A stretch of DNA of 64,000 nt from Tellurirhabdus rosea (GTDB taxonomy: Bacteria; Bacteroidota; Bacteroidia; Cytophagales; Spirosomataceae), in NCBI RefSeq assembly GCF_026278345.1, contig NZ_CP111085.1:3489501-3553500 (forward strand), read 5' to 3'. This document shows positions 8,393 to 16,374 of this stretch, piece by piece (the first letter of the stretch is position 1; every line of letters starts with the position of its first letter). Position numbers and translations under genes: made by a program. The notes under the pieces are model-generated. The model saw only the letters and a program-made list of their open reading frames with translations. It was not told the DNA's origin and ran no database searches.

Positions 8393-8934
8393 CGGTCGGG
8401 GTGCAGATCGGCCAGTTGTTTACGAAGCAATTTTTTAGCGTAGCTCAGCTGCGATTTGGAGGTTCCTTCCGAAATCGCCAGCAGGTCGGCCACCTCCCGG
8501 TGGGCGTAGCCTTCCACTTCGATGAGCAGAAAAACGGCCCGCGCCCCGTCGGGAAGCGCGCGGATGGCCGCATCGAGTTGTTGTCCCGTCAGCGTGTCGG
8601 GCACGGTCATCGGCTGATCGTGCTGGTCGGTCAGCGTTTCAAAACGGCTTTCGCGGGCCAGCTTTCGCAGGGCCTGCCGAATGACGATGGTTTTGATCCA
8701 GGCTCCGAGGGTGGATTGATACCGGAAGGAATGCAGGCTGCGGAACACTTCCACAAACGCGTCCTGCAACACATCGTGGGCATGGTCGGCGTCGTTCAGG
8801 ATGCGGAATGCCTTCGTGAACATGGCCCGTTTGTACCGCTCGAAGAGCAGCCGCTGGGCCGTCCGGTCGTGGATGCGGCAGCGTTCGACCAGGTCGCGTT
8901 CCGTAGGTTCAGGTGGTGATTGCACGCGGGACAT
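8389..8934 (-). CDS. ECF-type RNA polymerase sigma factor
   Basis: Region 2 is seen in LLFERYKRAMFTKAFRILND near residue 29 with DVLQDAFVEVFRSL. Region 4 is the C-terminal helix-turn-helix EGYAHREVADLLAISEGTSKSQL near residue 142. At 181 aa it has the size of an ECF sigma factor. It heads a minus-strand operon of sigma, anti-sigma, DUF4097-like protein and outer-membrane protein, whose last gene is broken. Such factors usually activate their own operon; no autoregulatory promoter could be defined by eye. Upstream lies a heptamer inverted repeat (8997-9116). Confidence 0.93.
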   Translation of the reverse strand: MSRVQSPPEPTERDLVERCRIHDRTAQRLLFERYKRAMFTKAFRILNDADHAHDVLQDAFVEVFRSLHSFRYQSTLGAWIKTIVIRQALRKLARESRFETLTDQHDQPMTVPDTLTGQQLDAAIRALPDGARAVFLLIEVEGYAHREVADLLAISEGTSKSQLSYAKKLLRKQLADLHPDR

Positions 8935-8996
8935 CAGTAATCGTCCAAAGTTTCACCACAAAGTGCAGAAAGGGAGGGAAAGGGTTGGAAAGCTCT

Positions 8997-9116
8997 TTGA
9001 GAATTAAAAGTCAAAAGTTAAAAATTAAAAGTAAAGGCTCCGCTGGTTCAGGTGTTCTGACCTGGAGGAGCCCTCTTACTATTCACTTTTTAACTTTTAA
9101 CTTTTAATTCTTAACG
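8997..9116. repeat. Heptamer-ladder inverted repeat, TTAAAAG class
   Basis: Left arm of AATTAAA AGTCAAA AGTTAAA AATTAAA steps, a GGCTCCGC / GGAGCC core and a right arm of AACTTTT / AATTCTT units. The TAA stop of the polyketide synthase gene (9104-9106) and its last two codons lie inside the right arm. Confidence 0.8.
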
Positions 9117-10270
9117 GCAACTCTGTATTCCTCCACCGCCTCCCGCATTTTCTCCGCCGGTACTACGTCCAGAATCATGGATTCGAGGGTCAGGCCGGGG
9201 CCGAAAGCGCAGCTTAGAATGTGGTCGGTTTTGGATGGACTGTCCGTCGGCGTCGTGCGGAATTCCTGCCAGATTTTCTGCAGCACAAACAGGACTGTCG
9301 CCGAAGACATGTTGCCGTATTGCTGCAGCACCTCGTAGGCGTAGCGATTATCTTCCGAGCTCAGTCCAAGCTGCTGTTCAATCACTTCCAATATCTTCCG
9401 GCCGCCGGGGTGCAGGGCGTAAAGCCCAATGTCTTCGATCAGCAGGCCGCTTTTTTCGAGCAGAATAGACAGCAGCCGACCGATGCCGTTCTGAATGACG
9501 GACGGCACTTCCGACGTCAGGGTCATTTCAAAACCAAAGTCGTTGATGATCCAGCCCATTTCGTCGCGGCCTTCCGGCAGGAGGTCGCAGTAGAACGACC
9601 GCATCCGGAACGCTCCTTCCGGTCGGGCGTGGCCTTCGACGAGCACGGCGGCGGCCCCGTCGGCAAAGAGCGCGTTGGAAAGCAGGTTGTCCTCGTCGGT
9701 TTTTTTCTGAAAATGAATCGTGCACAATTCCAGGCAAAGGACCAGAACGCGGGCTTCCGGGTTGGCCCGGACGATAGCGTCGGCCGTTTTTAAGCCGTTG
9801 AAGGCTCCGTAACAGCCCATGAAGTTGATCGCCGTGCGGTGCGTAGTGGTCGGCCAGTGCAGGGCTTCGATGAGCTCAATATCCAGGCCGGGGGCGTACA
9901 TGCCCGTGCAGCTGACGGTGATCAGGTGCGTTGGCTCCACCGTCGTTTTCAACTCATCCAGACAGCGCCGGATCGCCGTCAGCGCCAGCGGCAGGGCCTC
10001 GCGCCGGTAGAGCTGCATTCGCTGCCCGACCGTTGGAAAAGGTTCTAAATCCGGAGTGTTCGGAAAAAATGAAAAATCGCCTACTTTACGTCCGAAATCA
10101 GGCAACACAGAATGACGCTGGGCAATGCGGGTCTGTCGGTACAGCACCTGTAGTTTGCGCTGGTCGCGTTCATCTAGTTGCAAAGCCTGGCTCATGAAGT
10201 GAGCAATGTCGGATTGGGAAGTGCAGTGAGCCGGAACGGCGGTGCCAATAGCGGTGATGTAACTGTTCAT
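9104..10270 (-). CDS. Type III polyketide synthase (chalcone synthase-like)
   Basis: Condenses an acyl-CoA starter with malonyl-CoA units to alkylpyrones or alkylresorcinols. The thiolase-fold catalytic triad can be read: Cys153 in NFMGCYGAFNG, His287 in ALHPGGRKI and Asn320 in QYGNMSSATV. Length 388 aa is normal. A UbiA-type prenyltransferase gene starts divergently 136 bp away, so the likely product is a prenylated or membrane-anchored resorcinol/pyrone (inference). The stop codon is donated by a heptamer repeat, so the C-terminal two residues (KN) may not be ancestral. Confidence 0.92.
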   Translation of the reverse strand: MNSYITAIGTAVPAHCTSQSDIAHFMSQALQLDERDQRKLQVLYRQTRIAQRHSVLPDFGRKVGDFSFFPNTPDLEPFPTVGQRMQLYRREALPLALTAIRRCLDELKTTVEPTHLITVSCTGMYAPGLDIELIEALHWPTTTHRTAINFMGCYGAFNGLKTADAIVRANPEARVLVLCLELCTIHFQKKTDEDNLLSNALFADGAAAVLVEGHARPEGAFRMRSFYCDLLPEGRDEMGWIINDFGFEMTLTSEVPSVIQNGIGRLLSILLEKSGLLIEDIGLYALHPGGRKILEVIEQQLGLSSEDNRYAYEVLQQYGNMSSATVLFVLQKIWQEFRTTPTDSPSKTDHILSCAFGPGLTLESMILDVVPAEKMREAVEEYRVAVKN

Positions 10271-10406
10271 AGGGTGCTACGTAAACTTGGCACCGTCAAG
10301 GGCAGTGCAAAGTGTTGACATTTCATACATATGCTATCTAACTAACCGTGGAAGCGAATGTTATGAAGGATGTTGCATAAATCCTATCTTTCCTTAAAAT
10401 CCTTTT

Positions 10407-11294
10407 ATGTCACCTCGTGCGCTCTGGCTTCACCTGCGGGTTCCGTTCTCGTTTTTTCTGCTTCCGGTCTTTCTGTTTGCCCTGAGCGAGTCGCCGGCAC
10501 CCGACGCCGGCAGGGCGGTGGCCGTGCTGCTGATTATCCATTTGCTGCTGTATCCGGCCAGTAATGCCTACAACAGCTACTTTGACAAGGACGAAGGGAG
10601 CATAGGAATCCTGGAGAATCCGCCTCCGGTCGACAAAACCCTTTATTACGCCGCCTGGGCGCTGGACCTCGCCGCGCTGGCCCTGGGTATCTGGGTAGGG
10701 TGGCCGTTTGTGGGCTATCTGCTGGTGTACGGCCTGATTTCCAAGGCATACAGTCACCCGTCCGTGCGCTTGAAGAAGTACCCGATCGCCAGCTGGCTGA
10801 TTGTGAGTCTTTTTCAGGGAGCTTTCACCTTTGTGATGACGATGCAGGCGCTCAACGCTTTCTCGTTTGCCGAGGCTGTCCGCCCGCATATTCTCCTGGC
10901 CGGGGCCGTCTGTACCCTGAATCTGCTGGCGATTTATCCCATTACCCAGGTGTATCAGCATGACGAAGACGCCCGCCGCGGTGACCTGACGATGAGTCGG
11001 CTGCTGGGCATTCGAGGAACATTCGTGAGCGCGGTCGTTTGTTTCGGTTTGTCGCTGGCGGGTTTTTACACCTATTTTCACGGCAAGCCGGTGTTCTGGC
11101 TGCTGCCGGCCTGTCTGCTGCCGGGAGTAGCGTTTTTTCTGCTGTGGTTTCGGCGGGTGTGGGGCGATACATCCCAGGCAAATTTCCGTTCGGCGATGCG
11201 GATGACGTTGCTGGCCGGGCTGGGACTGAATATTTTTTTTCTGATGTTGTTCTTTTTAAATTTCTCAGAATCAGCAAAAACGGCCTTGCGGTGA
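10407..11294 (+). CDS. UbiA family prenyltransferase
   Basis: Integral membrane prenyltransferase of 295 aa with about eight hydrophobic segments. The first Asp-rich motif is NAYNSYFDKD near residue 52 (NxxxDxxxD type, here NSYFDKDEG), and the second is the YQHDEDARRGD region near residue 188. It is divergent from the type III polyketide synthase, sharing a 136-bp promoter region. Together they suggest a small aromatic polyketide pathway in which UbiA attaches an isoprenoid chain; this link is inference. No methyltransferase or oxidoreductase that often accompanies such pairs is adjacent. Confidence 0.85.
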   Translation: MSPRALWLHLRVPFSFFLLPVFLFALSESPAPDAGRAVAVLLIIHLLLYPASNAYNSYFDKDEGSIGILENPPPVDKTLYYAAWALDLAALALGIWVGWPFVGYLLVYGLISKAYSHPSVRLKKYPIASWLIVSLFQGAFTFVMTMQALNAFSFAEAVRPHILLAGAVCTLNLLAIYPITQVYQHDEDARRGDLTMSRLLGIRGTFVSAVVCFGLSLAGFYTYFHGKPVFWLLPACLLPGVAFFLLWFRRVWGDTSQANFRSAMRMTLLAGLGLNIFFLMLFFLNFSESAKTALR

Positions 11295-11325
11295 TAAAAA
11301 CGTAAAATTTTTTTGGAAGAAGGTC

Positions 11326-11356
11326 TTGCGGAGGAACAATAAGCCCCCTATATTTG
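11326..11356 (+). promoter_or_regulatory. Promoter of the tRNA-Gly/tRNA-Leu unit
   Basis: TTG at 11326-11328, a 20-nt spacer and TATATTTG at 11349-11356 form a complete Bacteroidota -33/-7 promoter, 41 bp before tRNA-Gly. The second copy of the tRNA block at 37835 has no such promoter. Confidence 0.75.
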
Positions 11357-11397
11357 CATCACAATTCGACGCCAAAGCGACGAAGAAAACAAAAAAC

Positions 11398-11473
11398 GCG
11401 AAAGTAGCTCAGCTGGTAGAGCGCGACCTTGCCAAGGTCGAGGTCGCGGGTTCGAACCCCGTCTTTCGCTCCA
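11398..11473 (+). tRNA. tRNA-Gly (GCC), with encoded CCA
   Basis: Acceptor arms GCGAAAG/CTTTCGC, anticodon stem CGACC/GGTCG with loop TTGCCAA (anticodon GCC), T-arm GCGGGTTCGAACCCCG and a CCA end. From 11410 on, the gene is part of the 195-bp repeat that is duplicated at 37835. Confidence 0.97.
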
Positions 11474-11474
11474 A

Positions 11475-11498
11475 GGCACCGGCAACGGTGCCTTTTTT
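11475..11498 (+). terminator. Terminator between tRNA-Gly and tRNA-Leu
   Basis: GGCACCG, loop GCAA, CGGTGCC and six T. A full intrinsic terminator between two tRNAs implies attenuated read-through to tRNA-Leu or a separate promoter for it. Confidence 0.85.
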
Positions 11499-11517
11499 GT
11501 GCCAGTGCATTCCGCAC

Positions 11518-11603
11518 GCCGGGATGGCGGAATAGGTAGACGCGCAGGACTTAAAATCCTGTGGGCCGTAAAGCCCGTACGGGTTCGATTCCCGTTCCCG
11601 GTA
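11518..11603 (+). tRNA. tRNA-Leu (UAA), left copy
   Basis: 86 nt with acceptor arms GCCGGGA/TCCCGGT, anticodon stem-loop CAGGA-CTTAAAA-TCCTG (anticodon TAA), a long variable arm and the T-arm ACGGGTTCGATTCCCGT. CCA is not encoded. An identical copy lies at 37943-38028. Confidence 0.95.
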
Positions 11604-11611
11604 CTATTTTG

Positions 11612-11652
11612 AAGCTGTAATTCGTTGATTTTCTTCGGGTTACAGCTTTTTG
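11612..11652 (+). terminator. Element-borne terminator after left tRNA-Leu
   Basis: AAGCTGTAA pairs with TTACAGCTT across a 19-nt loop and is followed by TTTTTG. It lies just inside the island and replaces the chromosomal tRNA terminator displaced to 38030. Confidence 0.6.
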
Positions 11653-11660
11653 TTTTTGGT

Positions 11661-11685
11661 TTACTGAAACTTTACTGAAACATTT
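11661..11685 (+). repeat. Tandem arm-type repeat, left end of the island
   Basis: Two tandem 11-mers TTACTGAAACT and TTACTGAAACA then TTT. It matches 37766-37790 at 24 of 25 positions in the same orientation. The position 57 bp inside attL suggests integrase or excisionase arm-binding sites. Confidence 0.7.
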
Positions 11686-11789
11686 GCCGCTACTACTAGC
11701 GACTGGGCACCAAGATAGCGGCTTTTTTCATTTGTTCAAATTCCTCTTTAACTTGACAGAAAACGATTCATCCTCATCATTCTGTCAAC

Positions 11790-12029
11790 ATGGAAACCAA
11801 CCACTGGGCAACCGAACGGGAAAGGTACGAACAGCGCCTCCGCGACTTACGGGCAACGCATGAGCAGCATCTACAGAGCTTGCGGGAACAGTATAGGCGG
11901 AAGTCCGAAAGATATGACGCGTTACTGGACCGGGTGTACGCCAGTACAGACGAGTGGAATAGCATCTGCGCCAAGTTGCTGGCGGCCGGTCTGGCTTTGG
12001 GAATCATCATCGGGTCGATGCTGTGCTGA
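11790..12029 (+). CDS. Small coiled-coil protein with C-terminal membrane segment
   Basis: No family recognised. The 79-aa product has a strongly charged N-terminal two thirds with heptad-like Arg/Glu/Leu pattern (coiled coil, residues 5-45) and a C-terminal hydrophobic segment LLAAGLALGIIIGSML, as in tail-anchored proteins. It is the first gene inside the left end of the island and has a plausible ATG after an AT-rich leader. Coding status is likely but not certain. Confidence 0.5.
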   Translation: METNHWATERERYEQRLRDLRATHEQHLQSLREQYRRKSERYDALLDRVYASTDEWNSICAKLLAAGLALGIIIGSMLC

Positions 12030-12084
12030 CGGGGACTCACCCGCGGTTTATTCATGAGTGCCCAGCAACGCAAACATCACTACA

Positions 12085-12363
12085 ATGACACACGAATTAA
12101 TTCTGCAACCGATAGGCAAATCGTGGGGCGTCATTCTGCCCGAGGAGATGCTTGAGGCCGCCGGGCTCAGGGATGCTCACAAAGTGAGCGTACAGGTTAT
12201 TGCAGGCGGCATCTTTCTATCTGCGGTCCACCGCAAGCCGCGGGAAGGCTGGGCGGAATCCATTGATGCGTATCTGGCTGCTGGCGGTAAGCTAGAGGGA
12301 GACGTTTTTGAGGCCATGTCCAATCAGTCCGATGAGACCCATTGGACATGGCCGGAAAAGTAG
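12085..12363 (+). CDS. MazE/AbrB-like antitoxin without adjacent toxin
   Basis: The 92-aa product begins with the swapped-hairpin AbrB/MazE fold: LILQPIGKSWGVILPEEMLE, followed by the typical acidic C-terminal tail containing the KPREGWAES run seen in MazE antitoxins. MazE binds DNA and neutralises the MazF ribonuclease. No mazF follows: the downstream sequence is non-coding on this strand and belongs to a minus-strand gene. It is therefore an orphan antitoxin, possibly a relic or an anti-toxin to another locus. The start at 12085 (MTHELIL) fits the fold better than an upstream in-frame ATG at 12058. Confidence 0.75.
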   Translation: MTHELILQPIGKSWGVILPEEMLEAAGLRDAHKVSVQVIAGGIFLSAVHRKPREGWAESIDAYLAAGGKLEGDVFEAMSNQSDETHWTWPEK

Positions 12364-12458
12364 CCTCCAGTAGCCCGAGTCAGCGGGAAAGAGTAAAGCC
12401 GCCCTTCTTCTGGACCGTACGTTCCCACCAACTGGCTCTTCCCGTCATCCGATGGTTG

Positions 12459-12755
12459 TCAGATGACTGGGTTAAAGACCAAAAAATCCCCTTCCTCCTT
12501 CTTCTCCAACGAATAGGCGGGGTCATTCAATCGCTGGTTGATGCTGACCAGCCCGGCTTGGCGGTACTCTTCGTCGGACCACTCTGGCTGGCGATCCAGA
12601 AACAAATTCGTCAGCAGCGTGGCGAAGCCCTGATCGGTTTGGCAGATTCGGTGCTTGCCTTTTTGCTTGGCCCAGTCCATGAAGATATTCAGGATGATCT
12701 GCAAGTCCTCGTCGGACTTGGTCAGGAATTGGCCATTGAAGTAGATACTTGACAT
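12459..12755 (-). CDS. Hypothetical protein downstream of the hsdM remnant
   Basis: Not recognised. A 98-aa acidic, globular-looking product (begins MSSIYFNGQFLTKSDEDLQ) encoded 34 bp after the hsdM tail on the same strand, so it was probably an accessory gene in the former restriction-modification operon. No signal peptide or membrane segment is visible. Codon use is similar to the surrounding chromosome. With its operon destroyed it may no longer be expressed. Confidence 0.55.
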   Translation of the reverse strand: MSSIYFNGQFLTKSDEDLQIILNIFMDWAKQKGKHRICQTDQGFATLLTNLFLDRQPEWSDEEYRQAGLVSINQRLNDPAYSLEKKEEGDFLVFNPVI

Positions 12756-12906
12756 AAAAGGATGGGTTAGGTGGGTTCAGAGAAAGGCCTAGGCCAACTG
12801 CTTAATTACGCTCCGGAAGTTCTCCAGCGCCGCTTCCAGATTCTCCACGATGTCGGCTGCCAGCACGTCCGGGTCGGGCAGGTTGTCCAGATCGCCTAGG
12901 CTATTT

Positions 12907-14230
12907 GAGACTGCTCGCTGAACTGTGTCAGGCCACAGGGTGAATAGAAGGAAAGAAAAGCCTACATTCACAACTATGACCGACCAATTCGATTTTGAGG
13001 CCTTCAAACAGGCCGCCATCAAGGGCCTTTACGAAGGTAAACCCCTGACGGGAGAGAACGGTTTGTTTGCGCCTCTGCTGAAGCACTTTTTAGAGTCCGC
13101 TTTGGAAGGGGAAATGGATAGTCACCTCGCCCAGACTCGGCAGGTAGAACAGAACCGACGTAACGGCAAGACAACCAAGCGCGTCAAAAGCAGTGCCGGT
13201 TTGCTAGACTTACAGACGCCCCGCGACCGTACGGGTAGCTACCAGCCTCAGCTTGTGCCCAAGCGCCAGGTAGTACTCACACCCCAACTTGAGCAGAAGG
13301 TATTATCACTCTACAGCGTGGGTAACAGCTATGCCGACATCAGCCAGCACTTGCAGGAGATGTATGGCTACGCACTCTCCGACAGCGAGTTAACGGCCAT
13401 TACTGACAAAGTCATTCCTGCTATGCGGGAGTGGCAGAACCGGCCTTTGGAGAGCCTATATACCCTGGTCTGGCTCGATGGTATTTATTACAAAGTGCGC
13501 CACGAGGGGCGTGTGGTAAGTCGGGTGCTCTACAGCGTGATCGGCCTGAATCTGTCAGGCAAAAAGCAGGTGTTGGGCATTTATACAGCAGAAACCGAGT
13601 CAGCCAAGTTCTGGCTTTCGGTGCTCACCGACCTCAAACAGCGGGGTGTAGAGGACCTGTTGATCACATGTGTGGACGGCCTAAAGGGCTTCGATGTGGC
13701 CATCAACAACGTTTACCCAGCCGCCACCGTCCAGCTTTGTATTGTCCATCAGCTACGCAATTCTTTCCGCTTCGTACCCGATAAGTTGCTCAAAGACTTC
13801 GCTAAAGATCTTAAGACGGTCTATCAGGCTCCAGACCGGGAGCAGGCCATGGAAAACTTACTACTGGTACAGGAGCGATGGGGCGGTATGTACCCCAAAG
13901 CCGTTCAACCGTGGCTCGACAAATGGGAATTACTCTCGCCCTTTTTCGACTATCCGCCTGCTATTCGCAAGGTAATGTATACGACCAATACGGTAGAGGG
14001 CTACCATCGTCAGTTACGCAAGGTTACCAAAACAAAAGGAGCTTTCAGCTCGGATGTTGCCCTGCAAAAATTAGTCTATTTGACGGTTCAAAACCTGCAA
14101 ATCAAATGGGAAACGACCACCTACAACTGGAAGGAAGTCGTCAACCAGTTTAGTATTATCTTTGAAGAACGCATTAAACAACATCGCTTCGACTAGAACC
14201 CTAGGCTGACACAGTTCAGCAAGCACTCCC
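12907..14230 (+). mobile_element. IS256-family insertion sequence, complete
   Basis: 1324 bp. The ends share an imperfect inverted repeat of about 26 bp (GCTGAACTGTGTCAG core at 12917-12931 and 14206-14220). Flanks are the 8-bp target duplication GGCTATTT at 12899-12906 and 14231-14238. The single transposase gene is intact, so the insertion looks recent. Confidence 0.92.
12976..14196 (+). CDS. IS256-family (Mutator-like) transposase
   Basis: A 406-aa DDE transposase. Family text is clear: FAPLLKHFLESALEGEMDSH near residue 35, the YALSDSELTAITDKV region, catalytic Asp context LVWLDGIYYKVR near residue 170, LLITCVDGLKGF with the second Asp, and CIVHQLRNS; the C-terminal TTNTVEGYHRQLRK carries the catalytic Glu. 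The start MTDQFDFEAF (12976) is chosen over an in-frame upstream ATG because it lies after the terminal repeat and gives the standard length. Intact, so potentially active. Confidence 0.95.
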   Translation: MTDQFDFEAFKQAAIKGLYEGKPLTGENGLFAPLLKHFLESALEGEMDSHLAQTRQVEQNRRNGKTTKRVKSSAGLLDLQTPRDRTGSYQPQLVPKRQVVLTPQLEQKVLSLYSVGNSYADISQHLQEMYGYALSDSELTAITDKVIPAMREWQNRPLESLYTLVWLDGIYYKVRHEGRVVSRVLYSVIGLNLSGKKQVLGIYTAETESAKFWLSVLTDLKQRGVEDLLITCVDGLKGFDVAINNVYPAATVQLCIVHQLRNSFRFVPDKLLKDFAKDLKTVYQAPDREQAMENLLLVQERWGGMYPKAVQPWLDKWELLSPFFDYPPAIRKVMYTTNTVEGYHRQLRKVTKTKGAFSSDVALQKLVYLTVQNLQIKWETTTYNWKEVVNQFSIIFEERIKQHRFD

Positions 14231-14267
14231 GGCTATTTTCCTTCAGCCGGAATACATGCTAGATATA

Positions 14268-14292
14268 AACCCGGCTATTGACCGGGCTTTTT
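14268..14292. terminator. Hairpin terminator between IS256 and the next minus-strand gene
   Basis: CCCGG, 7-nt loop, CCGGG then CTTTTTG on the plus strand; on the minus strand it directly follows the stop of the gene at 14294. Confidence 0.5.
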
Positions 14293-14293
14293 G

Positions 14294-14851
14294 TTACTCT
14301 TCTTTCTTATTAGCATTGTGTGGGGCAACGTTTAGTAAAGCTTTCAAGGTTGTGTTAAAGTTACTTTGCACCTTTTTTGAGTGAAAGCCATTTCGCTCAT
14401 TCAAATCCCAATAAGTCATACCCAATTCAACAGCGTCCGCATTTGATCTTAGCCATTGTTCTGCTACATCATAAGCGGTTTGAACGGCGTGTAAAAAGGT
14501 AAACTTACTGTCCGTTGTGTTAGCACTTGCCTTCAGAAATAAGTTTTTTTCGTTCAATGCAAACTGTCGGCGTTGCCCCTTTGGTATGTTCGAAATAATT
14601 AGTGCTTGAGTGCCATGCCATAATTTCTTTGCCCGAACCGGGTCTTCTGAGCCATCTACCAACGCTTCAAAATCGGCCTCTGGCTGAGCGTCTAATGATT
14701 GTTGAGTTTTGCCAACATCCGACTTAGAGCTAGCCTCCGTTTCTGGCGTAAAATCAAGGTTAATCTGTTTACCTCCATAGAGCCGTTCTTCTTCTAAGGC
14801 AATTTTCCTTAATTGATCAAAGATTTCATCGCGGGAATATCCGTCTTCCAT
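14294..14851 (-). CDS. Hypothetical protein, partner of the ImmA/IrrE gene
   Basis: Not recognised. A 185-aa soluble, charged product with a low-complexity segment at residues 35-65 and a helical C-terminal half (AVQTAYDVAEQWLRSNADAV). It starts 11 bp after the ImmA/IrrE gene on the same strand, so the two form an operon. In known HTH/ImmA modules the partner may be a repressor or toxin cleaved or controlled by the protease; whether that applies here is inference. More AT-rich than the chromosome, in keeping with island cargo. Confidence 0.7.
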   Translation of the reverse strand: MEDGYSRDEIFDQLRKIALEEERLYGGKQINLDFTPETEASSKSDVGKTQQSLDAQPEADFEALVDGSEDPVRAKKLWHGTQALIISNIPKGQRRQFALNEKNLFLKASANTTDSKFTFLHAVQTAYDVAEQWLRSNADAVELGMTYWDLNERNGFHSKKVQSNFNTTLKALLNVAPHNANKKEE

Positions 14852-14862
14852 GTTGTATTGTG

Positions 14863-16143
14863 TTAAAAGGTGGGGGAATTTGAATTTAGTTGTTCGGGTG
14901 AAAATTCATAAACACGTTGAACAGTATCTAAACCGTCATACACTGATTCATAATCAAAAGGTGCCGTTTTAATGAGTCGAATGGCTTCCTCGGAACTGCC
15001 GAAAAAATGTTGATAACGTGCGTAAACGTCCCGTCCTCTCTTTATCTTTTCTTCGTAGCAGTGCATGTCGTAAATGATACTAGGATGTACCTGTTGTTTG
15101 GCAGCATATTCATTAACATACGCCGGTGTATCAATCATGGGTCGTATGTAATCTAAGCGGGCTTTAGGCAATAGTCGATCACGTGCAAAGCTATCAGCCA
15201 TGTCTTCTTTGAAGAGATCGTTAGATAAGTCATATTCTCCTGACAAATGAAAGTTCCAAGATTTCAAAGCTTCTAGGTCAAACAAGACGTGATAAAGCTC
15301 GTGGATGAGAGTAAACCATAGTGTTGAGTACTTACCCCGATAGTTAGTAATTACTACACAAGGCTTACCATCAACGACGAAACACGCCCCTTTAACGGCG
15401 GTATTAGCCAGATACTTTTGCACAATTACCGTGACACCGGCCCGGTACAAGGCCCGCACAACCATTACAAAACCTGCTTCTTCGTCACGCGTGTAGGGGC
15501 GAATTTTGGGGATCAGCGCCAATAAGGCCTCTCGGTCGTAGGGGTGAGGATTGTTTAGCTTTCTAAACTGAGCAATAGCCCCTACAATCCACATGATTCG
15601 CATTTCGTCGGGGGTATATTGCTTTATTTTACTAAATAGCGTTGATGGCAGGTCAGTCGCATATTGATTGATAGTATCAATTCCGAACCACCGCGTTATT
15701 TTACGATCAATCGCCTTAAAGTCAGTCGTTGACTTAATAAATCCTATTTTCTTGAGAGCGTTTAGATTGAAATTTCTTAGAATGAAATTTGCCTTAGTCG
15801 CTAGGCTGAGTTCGCTGATGAACTCAGAGTCTAACGAGGCGACAAAGATTTCGGCCATTTCATTGATGTCAATACCTAAGAACTGGCAAACCTTCAAGAT
15901 GGAAAACAAGTCAACCTTCTGGGTTTCTCCGTCAATAAGCCGAACCAACGTATTGTTCGGAATACCAACCATCTTAGAAAACTCGTAATCGGTACCAATC
16001 TTAAATTGTGCCTTTTTAGCGTCAACTAACTCTCGAAAACTGGTTGAATGTTCTTCGGAAGCTAATCTTATAAAGATACTTTCGTCTGATTCGCCGAGGG
16101 TATCCGTTGTACCCTTCTTGCGGCCTTTTTTGACTTTTTCCAT
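14863..16143 (-). CDS. HTH plus ImmA/IrrE-family metallo-endopeptidase
   Basis: A 426-aa protein with an N-terminal helix-turn-helix region (about residues 50-95, YEFSKMVGIPNNTLVRLIDG) and a C-terminal gluzincin-type peptidase. The zinc motif HELYH is at residues 281-285, and a downstream acidic helix EDMADSFARDRLL carries the expected third ligand. ImmA/IrrE peptidases cleave repressors to induce mobile elements or stress genes. The position inside an island suggests control of excision, or of a toxin-antitoxin or defence module. The long middle region (100-250) is unlike short ImmA proteins. Operon with the hypothetical gene at 14294. Confidence 0.85.
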   Translation of the reverse strand: MEKVKKGRKKGTTDTLGESDESIFIRLASEEHSTSFRELVDAKKAQFKIGTDYEFSKMVGIPNNTLVRLIDGETQKVDLFSILKVCQFLGIDINEMAEIFVASLDSEFISELSLATKANFILRNFNLNALKKIGFIKSTTDFKAIDRKITRWFGIDTINQYATDLPSTLFSKIKQYTPDEMRIMWIVGAIAQFRKLNNPHPYDREALLALIPKIRPYTRDEEAGFVMVVRALYRAGVTVIVQKYLANTAVKGACFVVDGKPCVVITNYRGKYSTLWFTLIHELYHVLFDLEALKSWNFHLSGEYDLSNDLFKEDMADSFARDRLLPKARLDYIRPMIDTPAYVNEYAAKQQVHPSIIYDMHCYEEKIKRGRDVYARYQHFFGSSEEAIRLIKTAPFDYESVYDGLDTVQRVYEFSPEQLNSNSPTF

Positions 16144-16374
16144 TTTTGGAAGAGTTTATGGTCAAATATAGCCAATAAAAGTATATTTTTTCCAAAAATG
16201 GAAAATTTTTCATGACTATAGAGTTCGAGCCAACCCCCTTTTACGTTATAAAGCACAAAATATGGCCGGATAAACATGACACAGTCACGAGTACTGTTGC
16301 GAAGTACTGAGTAGTTTTGCGGTTTGGCGCCGTGCTGCTATAAGTAAAGTCCTCGTCCACCTCTGTTCGTAGCC

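Larger units (their letters stand above)
11410..11604 (+). repeat. Left attachment repeat (attL), 195 bp
   Basis: Perfectly identical to 37835-38029 in the same orientation (offset 26,425). It covers tRNA-Gly from its 13th base, the terminator, the spacer and the whole tRNA-Leu plus one base. Sequences diverge immediately on either side (T versus G before, T versus A after). Confidence 0.95.
12789..14262 (-). pseudogene. C-terminal remnant of a type I restriction methylase (hsdM-like), split by IS256
   Basis: Removing the IS256 element and one 8-bp target copy gives an open minus-strand frame of about 45 codons, starting after an in-frame TAG. It contains FRLKENSLGDLDNLPDP and EIVENLEAALENFR-like text (here DIVENLEAALENFRSVI). 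This resembles the C-terminus of HsdM-type methylases as I remember them, which is an inference without alignment. The rest of the gene is missing. An hsdR wreck lies at 16375-17579, which fits a decayed type I system. Confidence 0.5.

Noticed and set aside
12342-12752. 136-aa plus-strand frame after the antitoxin as a possible MazF toxin
   Set aside because: No MazF motif; it is antisense to the more plausible minus-strand gene at 12459-12755.
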